Counted from the first letter of the stretch, positions 24,305 through 32,550 are shown. The stretch: 52,908 nt of DNA from Actinomycetota bacterium (GCA_029978705.1 JAPOIY010000017.1:1-52908); one strand, 5' to 3'. Notes: generated by a model from the letters alone, not told the origin. Made by a program: numbers and translations.

Positions 24305-25564
24305 GTGAGCGGATCGACGCCCCGGGTCTTCGTGGCGCGCCTCGCCGGAGTCCCGGTCTTCGACCCCAACGGAGACCGGGTCGGCAAGGTGCGCGACGTC
24401 GTCATCTCCCTGCTCACGGGGTCCCGCCCCCCGCGCGTGCTCGGCCTGATCGTGGAGGTACCGCCCCGGCGCCGGATCTTCCTGCCGATCGGCCGGGTCC
24501 ACTCCTTCGACGCCAAGCAGGTGGTGGTGAGCGGCCTGGTCAACCTGCGCCGTTTCGAGAAACGCACTTCCGAGACGCTCGTCATCGCGGAACTGCTGGA
24601 CCGGACGGTCACGTTGCAGGACGCCACCACCGCCCAGGTCAAGGACGTGGGCATCGAGCCGACCCGCACCCGGGACTGGGATGTGACCCACCTGTTCGTG
24701 AAACGCGGCGGCGGGGGGTTCCGGCGGCGCGCCGAGACCCTGATCGTGCCCTGGCCTGAGGTGTCCAGCCTGCAACCGGACGGCGCCACCCAAGGGGCCG
24801 AAGAGCTGCTCTCCAACTTCGACGGGCTGCGCGCGGCCGACATCGCCGGCCTGCTGCAGGACCTGCCGTCGGGGCGCCGCGACCAGGTCGCGGCCTCCAT
24901 GGAGGACCACCGCCTCGCGGAGGTGCTGGAGGAACTCCCCGAGGACGATCAGGTGGAGATCCTTTCGGCCCTCGACCTGGAGCGGGCCGCCGACGTCCTG
25001 GAGGAGATGGAGCCCGACGACGCCACCGACCTGGTGAGCGAACTCGACCCGCAGCTGGCCGAGATGCTGCTGCAACGGATGGAAGCCGACGACGCGGCCG
25101 ACATCCGCCGCCTGCTCACCTACGAGGACGACACCGCCGGCGGCATGATGACCAGTGAACCGGTCATCCTCTCGCCGGACGCCACGGTGGCGGACGCCCT
25201 GGCCCGGGTGCGGGACGTGGACCTGTCCCCCGCTCTCGCGTCGCAGGTCTACGTCGTGCGGCCGCCGCTGGAGAGTCCCACCGGCCGCTATCTCGGCACC
25301 GCCCACTTCCAGGCCCTGCTGCGTGAACCCCCGTCGTCTCTCGTCTCCAGCGTGACCGACCAGGACCTTGAAGCGATCGGCCCCGCGACCCCCCTGGACC
25401 GGGTGGCCCGCTACTTCGCCACCTACAACCTGGCCGCCGCCCCGGTCGTGGACGAGAACGACCACCTGTTGGGGGCGGTCACGGTCGACGACCTGCTGGA
25501 CCACATGCTGCCGGAGGACTGGCGCGAGGACGACCACGAGGACGAGGCGCCCGGCCATGGCTGA
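24305..25564 (+). CDS. Soluble MgtE-N/CBS protein with two PRC-barrel segments
   Basis: 419 residues. Residues 1-80 and 95-165 resemble PRC-barrel domains (VFDPNGDRVGKVRDVVIS; LFVKRG...LIVPWPEVSSL); about 170-275 is an MgtE N-terminal superhelical domain (EVLEELPEDDQVEILSAL, LEEMEPDDATDLVSEL); 280-405 holds two CBS motifs (GGMMTSEPVILSPDATVADAL; AAPVVDENDHLLGAVTVDDLLDHML). The MgtE membrane channel is absent, so it is not a transporter by itself but a likely Mg2+- or nucleotide-sensing protein. In M. tuberculosis a similar gene (Rv1232c) lies near a DUF1003 gene and mrp, as here. The GTG start has a leaderless -10 upstream. Confidence 0.86.
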   Translation: MSGSTPRVFVARLAGVPVFDPNGDRVGKVRDVVISLLTGSRPPRVLGLIVEVPPRRRIFLPIGRVHSFDAKQVVVSGLVNLRRFEKRTSETLVIAELLDRTVTLQDATTAQVKDVGIEPTRTRDWDVTHLFVKRGGGGFRRRAETLIVPWPEVSSLQPDGATQGAEELLSNFDGLRAADIAGLLQDLPSGRRDQVAASMEDHRLAEVLEELPEDDQVEILSALDLERAADVLEEMEPDDATDLVSELDPQLAEMLLQRMEADDAADIRRLLTYEDDTAGGMMTSEPVILSPDATVADALARVRDVDLSPALASQVYVVRPPLESPTGRYLGTAHFQALLREPPSSLVSSVTDQDLEAIGPATPLDRVARYFATYNLAAAPVVDENDHLLGAVTVDDLLDHMLPEDWREDDHEDEAPGHG

Positions 25565-26129
25565 CCGCCAGAAGCCGGGCAAGCCACGGCGCGCCACGTC
25601 GGGGCTCGAGGAACCCCTGGTGAAGGGTCGCGGCCCGAGCCTGCGCCCCTCCTACGACTCCGAGACGTTCGGCCGGATCAGCGAACGCATCGCGCGCTAC
25701 ATCGGCTCGTGGAAGTTCATCGCGCTGATGACGGTGCTGATCATCGTGTGGATCGTCTTCAACCTCTGGGGGTCGTGGACGGGCGCCTGGGCCGTCGACC
25801 CGTTCCCGTTCATCTTCCTCACGCTGCTGCTGTCCCTGCAGGCCTCTTACGCCGCGCCGCTGATCCTGCTGGCGCAGAACCGGCAGGATGACCGCGACCG
25901 CGTGCAGTATGCGGAGGACCGCGACCGCGACGACCGTCTCGTGGCGGACACCGAGTACCTCATGCGGGAACTGGCCGCCCTCCGCATGGCGCTGGGCGAG
26001 GTGGCCACGCGCGACTACGTCCGGGGCGAACTGAAGGACCTCGTCGGGGAGATCAAGGAGATGCTCGCGGACGGGGAGGGGACTCCCGGCGACACCGGCG
26101 CTGATGCCGCCCCGCGGCGCGACCCGTAG
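25557..26129 (+). CDS. DUF1003 membrane protein
   Basis: 190 residues. A basic N-terminus, then SERIARYIGSWKFIALMTVLIIVWIVFNLWG and DPFPFIFLTLLLSLQASYAAPLILLAQNRQ (each quoted only in part) are two membrane helices with the conserved DPFPFI..L between them, diagnostic of DUF1003. A charged coiled segment rich in Asp and Arg (DDRDRVQYAEDRDRDDR) follows. Start ATG 25557 overlaps the previous gene by eight bases. Function unknown; its constant neighbour is the MgtE-like protein. Confidence 0.88.
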   Translation: MADRQKPGKPRRATSGLEEPLVKGRGPSLRPSYDSETFGRISERIARYIGSWKFIALMTVLIIVWIVFNLWGSWTGAWAVDPFPFIFLTLLLSLQASYAAPLILLAQNRQDDRDRVQYAEDRDRDDRLVADTEYLMRELAALRMALGEVATRDYVRGELKDLVGEIKEMLADGEGTPGDTGADAAPRRDP

Positions 26130-26132
26130 CCT
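26127..26132 (+). promoter_or_regulatory. -10 element of mrp, built on the DUF1003 stop codon
   Basis: TAGCCT begins with the TAG stop of the DUF1003 gene and ends exactly six bases before the mrp ATG, which lacks a Shine-Dalgarno sequence. It allows separate leaderless expression of mrp. Confidence 0.6.
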
Positions 26133-26138
26133 GCAGGT

Positions 26139-27275
26139 ATGAGCCCTGTGACGTCCGACGCCGTCCACGATGCCCTCGCGACCGTGTCGGACCCGGAGAT
26201 CCGCCGCCCTATCACCGAACTCGGCATGGTCGACAGCGTCGCCATCGACGAGGCCGGGCGCGTGGCGGTGCGGGTCCTGCTCACGGTCAGCGGCTGCCCG
26301 ATGCGTACGGAGATCGTGGACCGGGTGACGCGCGCCGTCGCGGGCGTCGCGGGCGTCACCGGGGTCGACGTGGAACTCGGCGTCATGACCGACGAGCAAC
26401 GCACGGCGATGCGCGAGGGGCTGCGCGGCGGGGGGCGCGAGATCGTGTTCAACCGCCCGGGCAACCTGACCCGGATCTACGCCGTGGCGTCCGGCAAGGG
26501 CGGCGTGGGCAAGTCCTCCCTCACCGTCAACCTGGCGGCGGCCCTCGCCGCCGAGGGACGCTCGGTCGGACTGCTCGACGCCGACATCTACGGCCACTCC
26601 GTGCCGCGCATGCTCGGCCTCGACCGCCCCCCCACGGTGGTGGACGGGATGCTGCTGCCGCCGGAGCGCCACGGCGTGCGCGCCATCTCGATGCTGCCCT
26701 TCAAACCCGGCGGCACGACGGAACCGATCGCCTTCCGCGGCCCAATGCTGCATCGGGCCCTCGAGCAGTTCCTGACCGATGTCTGGTGGGGTGACTTGGA
26801 CATCCTGCTGCTGGACCTGCCGCCGGGCACCGGGGACGTGGCGATCTCGACCGCCCAACTGCTGCCCGCCGCCGAACTCATCGTCGTGACGACGCCGCAA
26901 CCGGCAGCCGCGGAGGTGGCCGTGCGCGCCGGCATGCTGGCGGCGCAGACCCAGCAGCGGGTGGCCGGTGTGATCGAGAACATGAGCGCCTTCGCCTGCC
27001 CCCACTGCGGCGAACCCATCGACCTGTTCGGGGCGGGAGGCGGTGACGCGGTCGCCGCGACCCTGACTGAGGCCCTGGGCACCTCCGTGCCCCTCCTGGG
27101 CCGGGTCCCCTTCGACCCGCGACTGCGGGAAGGCGGAGACTCGGGGGAGCCCCTCGTGCTCGCAGCTCCGGACTCGGCTGCCGGGGCGGCGGTGAGCGCG
27201 ATCGCCGCGGAGCTCGCCGGCCGCACGCGCGGCCTGGCCGGACTGGACCTGGGAGTGAGTCCCGTCCGACGGTGA
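26139..27275 (+). CDS. mrp: Mrp/ApbC-family iron-sulfur cluster carrier ATPase
   Basis: 378 residues. An N-terminal MIP18/DUF59 domain (about 7-90; SDPEIRRPITELGMVDSV, SGCPM) precedes the deviant Walker A SGKGGVGKSS (about 117-126), DADIYGHSVPRMLGL, LPPGTGD and the cluster-binding CPHC (about 287-290). Carries [4Fe-4S] clusters to client apoproteins. The operon position beside MgtE-like and DUF1003 genes is conserved in actinobacteria. Its TGA overlaps the GTG of the next gene (GTGA). Confidence 0.94.
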   Translation: MSPVTSDAVHDALATVSDPEIRRPITELGMVDSVAIDEAGRVAVRVLLTVSGCPMRTEIVDRVTRAVAGVAGVTGVDVELGVMTDEQRTAMREGLRGGGREIVFNRPGNLTRIYAVASGKGGVGKSSLTVNLAAALAAEGRSVGLLDADIYGHSVPRMLGLDRPPTVVDGMLLPPERHGVRAISMLPFKPGGTTEPIAFRGPMLHRALEQFLTDVWWGDLDILLLDLPPGTGDVAISTAQLLPAAELIVVTTPQPAAAEVAVRAGMLAAQTQQRVAGVIENMSAFACPHCGEPIDLFGAGGGDAVAATLTEALGTSVPLLGRVPFDPRLREGGDSGEPLVLAAPDSAAGAAVSAIAAELAGRTRGLAGLDLGVSPVRR

Positions 27276-27928
27276 CGATGCCGATGGGAGACAGCGGAGC
27301 CATGAGCGCGCCCCCGGGCAGCGGGCCACCGTTCCCGCCGCCGACCGGTTCCCCCGTGCTGCCCGCCCCGAAACGCTGGCCCCGGGTGATGATGTGGATC
27401 AGCGTCACGTTGATCGTGATCGGCGTGGTCGGGCTGGTGGGCGACTGGGCCACGCGCTCGTACGAGATGCTGCGCCTCACCGCCGCCATCGAGCGGTCCG
27501 AGGCCGCCATGGCCACGGCCCAGGACGGGATCGGTGCGGTCGCCCTGTCCGATCACCCCGACGCGGCCGAGAAGGAACGGGCCACCCACGACCTGGCCGC
27601 GATCAGCGCCACCGGCCGAGATGCGGTGTCATCCGCCGGCGCCGGCGTGGCGGGACTGTCCTTCCTGCCGTGGCACACCGAGGTGATCCGCGCCCAGGCG
27701 GCGTACCTGGATCACAACGCGGCGTGGGTGGAGTACCTCGACCGCGGGTCGGATACACCGCTGACCCTCTTCCAGGACGACAACCGGATCGAGCCGACGT
27801 GGGTGGCCGCCGAGAAGTACGTGCGCGCCGGTGTTCCCTTCCCGGCCCTGCCACCGCTCGCCTGGCGCATCGACGACATCTTCCGCGACGAGGAACCGGC
27901 TGACCCGCCGGGCGGGGTGCCTGCCTGA
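27272..27928 (+). CDS. Single-pass membrane protein of unknown function
   Basis: 218 residues. A Pro-rich cytoplasmic N-terminus (about 1-35), one membrane helix (about 38-60), and an extracytoplasmic part with an Ala-rich helical segment (LTAAIERSEAAMATAQ) and several Trp. No signal peptide cleavage site. The start GTG 27272 overlaps the mrp stop, so it is translated with mrp. Family not recognised. Confidence 0.72.
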   Translation: MTMPMGDSGAMSAPPGSGPPFPPPTGSPVLPAPKRWPRVMMWISVTLIVIGVVGLVGDWATRSYEMLRLTAAIERSEAAMATAQDGIGAVALSDHPDAAEKERATHDLAAISATGRDAVSSAGAGVAGLSFLPWHTEVIRAQAAYLDHNAAWVEYLDRGSDTPLTLFQDDNRIEPTWVAAEKYVRAGVPFPALPPLAWRIDDIFRDEEPADPPGGVPA

Positions 27929-27936
27929 CCGGTCAG
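27925..27936. terminator. Perfect 12-base palindrome spanning both stop codons
   Basis: CTGACCGGTCAG contains the TGA of the upstream gene and, in reverse, the TGA of the convergent membrane-protein gene. Confidence 0.35.
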
Positions 27937-28379
27937 CGGCTGCTCGGGTGGTAGGCCCAGGCTCCGAGGGCGAGCACGAACGCCCCGACAGCCAGCAACA
28001 GCGGCTGCAGCGGCGAGAGCAGGCCGATCAGCAGCACCTGCGCCACGATCCACACCACCAGCAGGCTGCCGGCGACCACGGTGGACGCGGCGGCGCTGCG
28101 GTGCCCGAAGGCCGCGGTGAGACACGCCACGGTCATGGGCGCCGCGACCAGGAGGAGCAGTGCGAACGCGCCAAATTCCCAGCCCGCGCCCGGCAGCGAC
28201 TCGGGCGGCGGAACCGGCAGCTGTTCCAGCGCGGACCCATCGGTCAGATACCAGGACCCGGCGTAGGCGCTGAGGGCGATCGCGCCGCACACAACGCCCG
28301 CGAGCCAGCGCCATCCGGTGCCGGGCACCACCCCTGCGGGCAGCGGTGACCGGCGGAGCAAAGGAGTGGTTGTGGTCAT
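27933..28379 (-). CDS. Four-helix membrane protein divergent from the SQR-like gene
   Basis: 148 residues, four predicted membrane helices (starting near 24, 69, 100 and 124). No enzyme motif. GGAGAGGGG precedes the ATG at 28379. It shares the 163-base intergenic region and the 24-bp palindrome with the SQR-like gene, so both may answer to the same regulator. A role in respiratory sulfur handling is possible but unproven. Confidence 0.7.
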   Translation of the reverse strand: MTTTTPLLRRSPLPAGVVPGTGWRWLAGVVCGAIALSAYAGSWYLTDGSALEQLPVPPPESLPGAGWEFGAFALLLLVAAPMTVACLTAAFGHRSAAASTVVAGSLLVVWIVAQVLLIGLLSPLQPLLLAVGAFVLALGAWAYHPSSR

Positions 28380-28460
28380 GATGATCCCCTCTCCTTCCAC
28401 GCTATGCCCCGTGCCGCCGGCGTGACCGGGACCTTGGTCCCGGACTTCCCGGACCTTTGG

Positions 28461-28484
28461 CCGGATACCCCATGGGGTATCCGG
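28461..28484. promoter_or_regulatory. 24-bp perfect palindrome, candidate CsoR/CstR-family operator
   Basis: The core is ATACCCC facing GGGGTAT, extended by CCGG on the left and CCGG on the right. C-tract/G-tract inverted repeats flanked by AT are typical operators of CsoR/RcnR/CstR-type repressors. It lies 58 bases before the SQR-like start and 81 bases from the divergent start. I saw no other copy of ATACCCC...GGGGTAT in the window. A CstR-like repressor is encoded at 47370. Confidence 0.65.
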
Positions 28485-28542
28485 AGCACACTGGAGGGGA
28501 GGTCGACCACCACCGGTCGCCCGAAGGAGATGGAGCCCCACC

Positions 28543-29742
28543 ATGACCGACAAGGTCCTCGTGCTCGGCGGCAACTTCGCCGGGCTCAACGCCGCATTAC
28601 ACGTGAAGCACGCCCTGGAGGACGACGTCGACGTGACCGTCCTGTCCGCGAGCGACCGCTTCCTGTTCAACCCGTCCTTGATCTGGCTGCCGTTCGGCAA
28701 ACGCAGCCCCGAGGACATCACCTTCCCCGTCGCCCCGACCTTCGAGGAACACGGCGTGCACTTCGTGAACGTCGCGGCAACCGCCATCGACCCAGACACC
28801 CAGACCGTGACTGCGGGCGGGAGGGAGTACTCCTACGACTACCTGATCATCGCCACCGGTTATCAGAACAAGATGGACGTCATCCCCGGCCTGACGGACG
28901 GGAACGCCGTCACGATCACAACCCTGGAGGATGCCATCAAGGCCGGTGAGGCGTGGCAGAGGTTCCTCAAGGACCCCGGCGATGTCGTGATCGGCGCCAC
29001 GCAGTCCGCGGGCTGCTTCGGTGCGGCCTACGAATTCCTGTTCAACGCCGCCTACCAGTTGAAGAAGAACGGCCTGAAGGACAAGGTGAAACTCACCTAC
29101 GTCACCAGCGAGCCGTTCCTCGGCCACTTCGGCATCGGCGGCCTGCCGCACGGGGAGCAGTTGCTGGGCATGTTCCTGAAGAAGGAAGGCATCGACGCCA
29201 AGGTCAGCGTGGGGATGGAGTCCGTGGACACCGACGCAGTGACCCTGGCCGACGGCTCATCGGTTCCCTTCGCGTACGCGATGATCGTGCCGCCGTTCGT
29301 GGGCCAGGACGTGGTCAAGGAGTCGGTCCTGTCCGACGACAAGGGCTACGTGAACGTCCGCGACACGTGGCAGACCGAGAAGTACGACAACGTGTACGCC
29401 GCGGGCATCGCGGCCGCGGTGGCGGTGCCCTGGCAAACCCCCACCCCGACGGGACTGCCGAAGACGGGCTTCCCCACCGAGGTGATGGCTCGAGTCGCCG
29501 CGGAGAACGTCGTACACCAGATCAAGGGCGAACTCCCCAAGGAGCACAAGGAGTTCGGCGACATGAAGGCGATCTGCGTCATGGACGCCGGCAACAACGG
29601 TGTCATGATCCTGGCCGACAAGATGCTGCCTCCCCGCAAACACGGGGTACTCGTGCCGGGTCCGCAGAACCACGCGTTCAAGATCGCTTTCGAGAAGTAC
29701 TTCATGTGGAAGATGAAGCATGGACACGTGAAGTTGCCATAA
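28543..29742 (+). CDS. FAD-dependent sulfide:quinone oxidoreductase-like enzyme
   Basis: 399 residues. GGNFAGLNAAL (9-19) binds FAD; LIIATGY is the second nucleotide-binding element. Cys near 157 (QSAGCFGAAYEF) and Cys near 345 (AICVMDAGNNG) fit the redox pair of SQR-type enzymes. The C-terminal KYFMWKMKHGHVKLP is an amphipathic membrane-binding tail. SQR oxidises sulfide to persulfide and reduces quinone. The flanking palindrome and a CstR-like protein elsewhere in the window support sulfide or persulfide control. A related NDH-2-type activity cannot be excluded. GGAGATGGAG lies before the ATG, and a strong terminator follows. Confidence 0.85.
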   Translation: MTDKVLVLGGNFAGLNAALHVKHALEDDVDVTVLSASDRFLFNPSLIWLPFGKRSPEDITFPVAPTFEEHGVHFVNVAATAIDPDTQTVTAGGREYSYDYLIIATGYQNKMDVIPGLTDGNAVTITTLEDAIKAGEAWQRFLKDPGDVVIGATQSAGCFGAAYEFLFNAAYQLKKNGLKDKVKLTYVTSEPFLGHFGIGGLPHGEQLLGMFLKKEGIDAKVSVGMESVDTDAVTLADGSSVPFAYAMIVPPFVGQDVVKESVLSDDKGYVNVRDTWQTEKYDNVYAAGIAAAVAVPWQTPTPTGLPKTGFPTEVMARVAAENVVHQIKGELPKEHKEFGDMKAICVMDAGNNGVMILADKMLPPRKHGVLVPGPQNHAFKIAFEKYFMWKMKHGHVKLP

Positions 29743-29770
29743 GGGGCTCCACCGGCAACGGCACGGGACA

Positions 29771-29799
29771 GGGCCCGCGGTCCTGGCGACCGCGGGCCC
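29771..29799 (+). terminator. Strong hairpin terminator after the SQR-like gene
   Basis: A perfect 12-base-pair G/C stem (GGGCCCGCGGTC and its reverse complement) with loop CTGGC, 28 bases after the stop, followed by CGTCGTCCTCC. The clearest intergenic terminator in the window, though without a U-tract. Confidence 0.75.
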
Positions 29800-29861
29800 C
29801 GTCGTCCTCCGTTCGGAGCAGTGGAACGACATCCGGCCCACTCCGCCGCCGATAGTGGACT

Positions 29862-30200
29862 ATGGCTCGCCTGGCCGCCGCCGTCGTTCTGGTGGTGGCG
29901 ACCGCCCTGGCCGCCCCGGCGGCGGGAGCGGAGAGCCCGCCGGAGTGGTGCGACTCGGCCCGACGGCAGGTGGTGGAGTGGAGCCTGGAGCACGCCAACG
30001 AGCCGGGCCGACCGCACGTCACGGCCATCCGCTACCTCGATACCACCACCGACCGCGTGATCGAGTCACCCCCGAACGGGGTGGTGCTGCGCTGCCTCGG
30101 CCGCGCCACCCTCTCCAACGGTCTCACCACCCGCGTCACGTACGGCTTCCGCGCCATCGACGGGTCGTGGTACCTCTTCCTGCGCCGCGCCCGCGGCTGA
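29862..30200 (+). CDS. Small secreted protein of unknown function
   Basis: 112 residues with a signal peptide (MARLAAAVVLVVATALAAPAAGA, cut here at 20 or so residues). The mature part has two Cys (CDSARR; LRCLGR) that may pair, and ends GSWYLFLRRARG. GATAGT ends five bases before the ATG, and no Shine-Dalgarno sequence is present, so it may be leaderless. Converges with the methyltransferase gene four bases away. Not recognised. Confidence 0.68.
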   Translation: MARLAAAVVLVVATALAAPAAGAESPPEWCDSARRQVVEWSLEHANEPGRPHVTAIRYLDTTTDRVIESPPNGVVLRCLGRATLSNGLTTRVTYGFRAIDGSWYLFLRRARG

Positions 30201-30204
30201 CCGT

Positions 30205-31050
30205 TCAGGCCCGCGTCTTCTCCAGCCAGATGCCACCGGTGGGGAACTCCCCGGCGAGGAACAGCGGCATGTGCTGCCGCAGCCAGTCGGCGTGGAACCG
30301 GATGAGGTACGAGGTCGCCAGGACGACGCGGTACCGGTCGCCCCCGGACAGCAGGGCGCGGACCGCGTAGGCCTCGTTCAGAGCCGTCCCCGACCGCAGC
30401 CACGCGGCCGGGTACTCGAACGGATGAAAGACATCGTGGAAGTGGATGTGCACCCCGGCAGGGAGCACCGGAAGCACCTCGTGGAAGAGGAACTGCACGT
30501 CGGAGCCCGCTTTCAGCACATGGCTGCTGTCGACGAACAGCACGTCCCCGGCGGCGAGCTCCTGGAACAGGTCGAACGGGACGTCCTGAACAGCAGAGGC
30601 GACCAGGCGTCCCGCCAGGTCCTCCGGCGCCAGCAGTTCGGTCAGGCGCACCGGGTCGGGATCGATGAACGCGAACTGGGGCGCCGGATCCAGATACCGG
30701 TCGGCCACGTCCAGCGCGAGGGCCGAGCTGTAGCCGGCCCCGACCTCCACCACCCGCCGCGGCCGGAGGTCGCGGAGCAGCAGAGCGTAGCCGATCGCGT
30801 CGGCGTAGGTGAACCAGGTGTTGTCGTAGTGGAACCGCGCCCGGCCCGGCGCGTGCGGAAGGCGGAGTTCCCGGTAGGCGTCCACCCAGCCGGTCAGTCG
30901 AGCGAGTTGTGCCTCGACCCGCATGTCGACGCCAGGCAGCTCGGGGCCGGCAGCCGCGGCCACCGCCACTGCGCGTTCCACGTCCCGCCTCGTAGGCAGT
31001 GGCGAGGAAGCCTGACCGGGTGGCACATTGTGTGACGGGACATCAGTCAT
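30205..31050 (-). CDS. Class I SAM-dependent methyltransferase
   Basis: 281 residues. RRVVEVGAGYSSALALD is SAM motif I, PQFAFIDPDPVRL motif II, and LFVDSSHVLKAGSDV with VHIHFHDVFHPFEYP the later acidic and metal-like motifs. Similar proteins occur in cell-surface polysaccharide or lipid modification loci; the substrate is not known. It is the last gene of an operon with the YdcF and serine-hydrolase genes, overlapping YdcF by eight bases. Confidence 0.83.
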   Translation of the reverse strand: MTDVPSHNVPPGQASSPLPTRRDVERAVAVAAAAGPELPGVDMRVEAQLARLTGWVDAYRELRLPHAPGRARFHYDNTWFTYADAIGYALLLRDLRPRRVVEVGAGYSSALALDVADRYLDPAPQFAFIDPDPVRLTELLAPEDLAGRLVASAVQDVPFDLFQELAAGDVLFVDSSHVLKAGSDVQFLFHEVLPVLPAGVHIHFHDVFHPFEYPAAWLRSGTALNEAYAVRALLSGGDRYRVVLATSYLIRFHADWLRQHMPLFLAGEFPTGGIWLEKTRA

Positions 31051-31699
31051 GACCGATCCCCCGCGGCGGCCGCGGTCGACCGGTGAGGAACTGCGGGACT
31101 CCGTGGCGGATGACGCTGACGTCCACCCGCTGCGTCACGGTCTCCGGCACCGCGTACCAGGCGGTACCCAGCATGTCGGTCACGAACCGCACCAGGTGCG
31201 CGCGCGGCCGGCTCGTCTCCGGCGTCGTGGCCGGGGCACTCATGACGACGGTGACTCCCTGCCGACGACATTCCGACTCGATCCGGCGGGCATGGTAGGC
31301 GGAGCTGACTCCGACGTAGCGGCCCAGGGCCAGCCCGGCCATGGCCCGCACCGAGGCGCGGGTGTTGTGGCCCGGCCGCCCGTCGCGGATCGCCGCGGGG
31401 GGCACCCCGGCCGCCACCAGGTACTGGCGCATGACGACCACCTCGTCCAGCCCCCGGTCCACCCCGCCGCTCGGCACGACGACCGGGGCGGCGCCGGACC
31501 GCCACAGGGCCACCGCATGGTCCAGCCGTGCCCGCAGTTCACCGCTCGGGCCGTCGTCCAGGACGCTGCAGCCGAAGACGACGATCGCGTCTCCGCGCGG
31601 CTCGCACCGGATCGACCGGAGTTCGGACACCCGGTGCCGCCCGACCCACCACGCCGCCACCAGCGCTCCCCCGCCCAGGACGGCCCACCGCGCCTTCAT
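31043..31699 (-). CDS. YdcF/ElyC-family (DUF218) membrane-anchored protein
   Basis: 218 residues. A short N-terminal hydrophobic segment (about 5-20), then DAIVVFGCSVLDDGPSGELRARLDHAV, VVPSGG and the PGHNTRASV and VSSAYHARRIE blocks that define DUF218. Homologues act in envelope polysaccharide or undecaprenyl-phosphate metabolism (SanA/ElyC), with unclear chemistry. ATG at 31699 overlaps the hydrolase stop (ATGA), so the two are coupled. Confidence 0.84.
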   Translation of the reverse strand: MKARWAVLGGGALVAAWWVGRHRVSELRSIRCEPRGDAIVVFGCSVLDDGPSGELRARLDHAVALWRSGAAPVVVPSGGVDRGLDEVVVMRQYLVAAGVPPAAIRDGRPGHNTRASVRAMAGLALGRYVGVSSAYHARRIESECRRQGVTVVMSAPATTPETSRPRAHLVRFVTDMLGTAWYAVPETVTQRVDVSVIRHGVPQFLTGRPRPPRGIGHD

Positions 31700-32487
31700 G
31701 CCAGCCCCACCGTCGTCTGGACGCCGAGGCCCCACGCCTGGAGGATCCCGCGGGTACAGATCCCCATCTCGTAGCCCGTGACGAGGGTGTCGTGCTGCTG
31801 CTCGGACAAGAACGCGATCCGGACCTGGCCCCGGTCGCCGGTGAGCACCGCCACGTCGTGCGCCACCCCGGTCAGGGAGCCGGTCTTGTGCGCGATCTGC
31901 ACATCCGCCTCCCGCGCGCCCAGCGGGATCCGGGAGGAGAACACGCTCCGGCCCAGGGCGTGCGCGGTGCGCGGGTACCGGTCGGAAAGCGCCGCCTCGA
32001 TGAGGGTGAGCGCGTCAGCCGGGGTGGTCGCGCCGCGGAACGGGCCGATGCCCGCCCGGCTGGCCGGCAGGACCGTGGTGTCCGGGCAGCCGACTGCGGC
32101 CAGGGTGTCCCGCACGGCGGCGATCCCGACCGCGTCGGCCAGCCACGCGGCACAGTCGTTGTCGCTCACCGCCAGTGCCAGGGCGAGCACCTCGGCCACG
32201 GTGAGGTGCCGATCCGGCCGCAGGACCGCCACCACGCCCGCGTCGCTGCGGCAGACGTCGGCGACGGCGACCTCCCCGTCCGGGTCCAGGGCACCGGACC
32301 TCATGGCCTCCTCGGCCGCGAACGCCAGCGGGACCTTCAGCAGGCTGGCGGCGGGGAAACCGGTCCGCTCGGCGACGCCGGCCCCGAACTCAACGTCCGG
32401 CAGCGCCACTCGGCAGGCGACACCCCGGCCGGGAGCGGCCCACTGCCGGAGCAGTCGCCAGGTGTGCGCGGTAGCGGACTCGAACAC
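31696..32487 (-). CDS. Cytoplasmic beta-lactamase-fold serine hydrolase lacking the class A general base
   Basis: 263 residues of the serine beta-lactamase/DD-peptidase fold. SxxK is Ser48-Leu-Leu-Lys51, SDN is 108-110, and KTG begins at 201. The conserved Glu of the class A omega loop (Glu166-x-x-Asn) is not visible; the region reads SRAGIGPFRGATTPADAL. There is no signal peptide, so it should stay in the cytoplasm. It is unlikely to be a resistance enzyme. GTG at 32487 follows CAGAAT by six bases, a leaderless signal. It heads an operon with YdcF and a methyltransferase. Confidence 0.78.
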   Translation of the reverse strand: MFESATAHTWRLLRQWAAPGRGVACRVALPDVEFGAGVAERTGFPAASLLKVPLAFAAEEAMRSGALDPDGEVAVADVCRSDAGVVAVLRPDRHLTVAEVLALALAVSDNDCAAWLADAVGIAAVRDTLAAVGCPDTTVLPASRAGIGPFRGATTPADALTLIEAALSDRYPRTAHALGRSVFSSRIPLGAREADVQIAHKTGSLTGVAHDVAVLTGDRGQVRIAFLSEQQHDTLVTGYEMGICTRGILQAWGLGVQTTVGLA

Positions 32488-32493
32488 AGCCCC

Positions 32494-32550
32494 ATTCTGC
32501 CGTCCGGGATGGGTGTTCCGGCACTCGCCTGACGTGCACCTCCCTACGCT
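32494..32550. promoter_or_regulatory. Divergent leaderless promoters of the hydrolase operon and the exporter operon
   Basis: Minus-strand CAGAAT (32494-32499) ends six bases before the hydrolase GTG; plus-strand TACGCT (32545-32550) ends six bases before the HlyD-like ATG at 32557. The whole divergent gap is 69 bases. A shared regulator could act on both. Confidence 0.5.

Noticed and set aside
31696-32487. Beta-lactam resistance gene
   Set aside because: No signal peptide and no Glu166-like residue; context is an envelope/methyltransferase operon, not a resistance locus.
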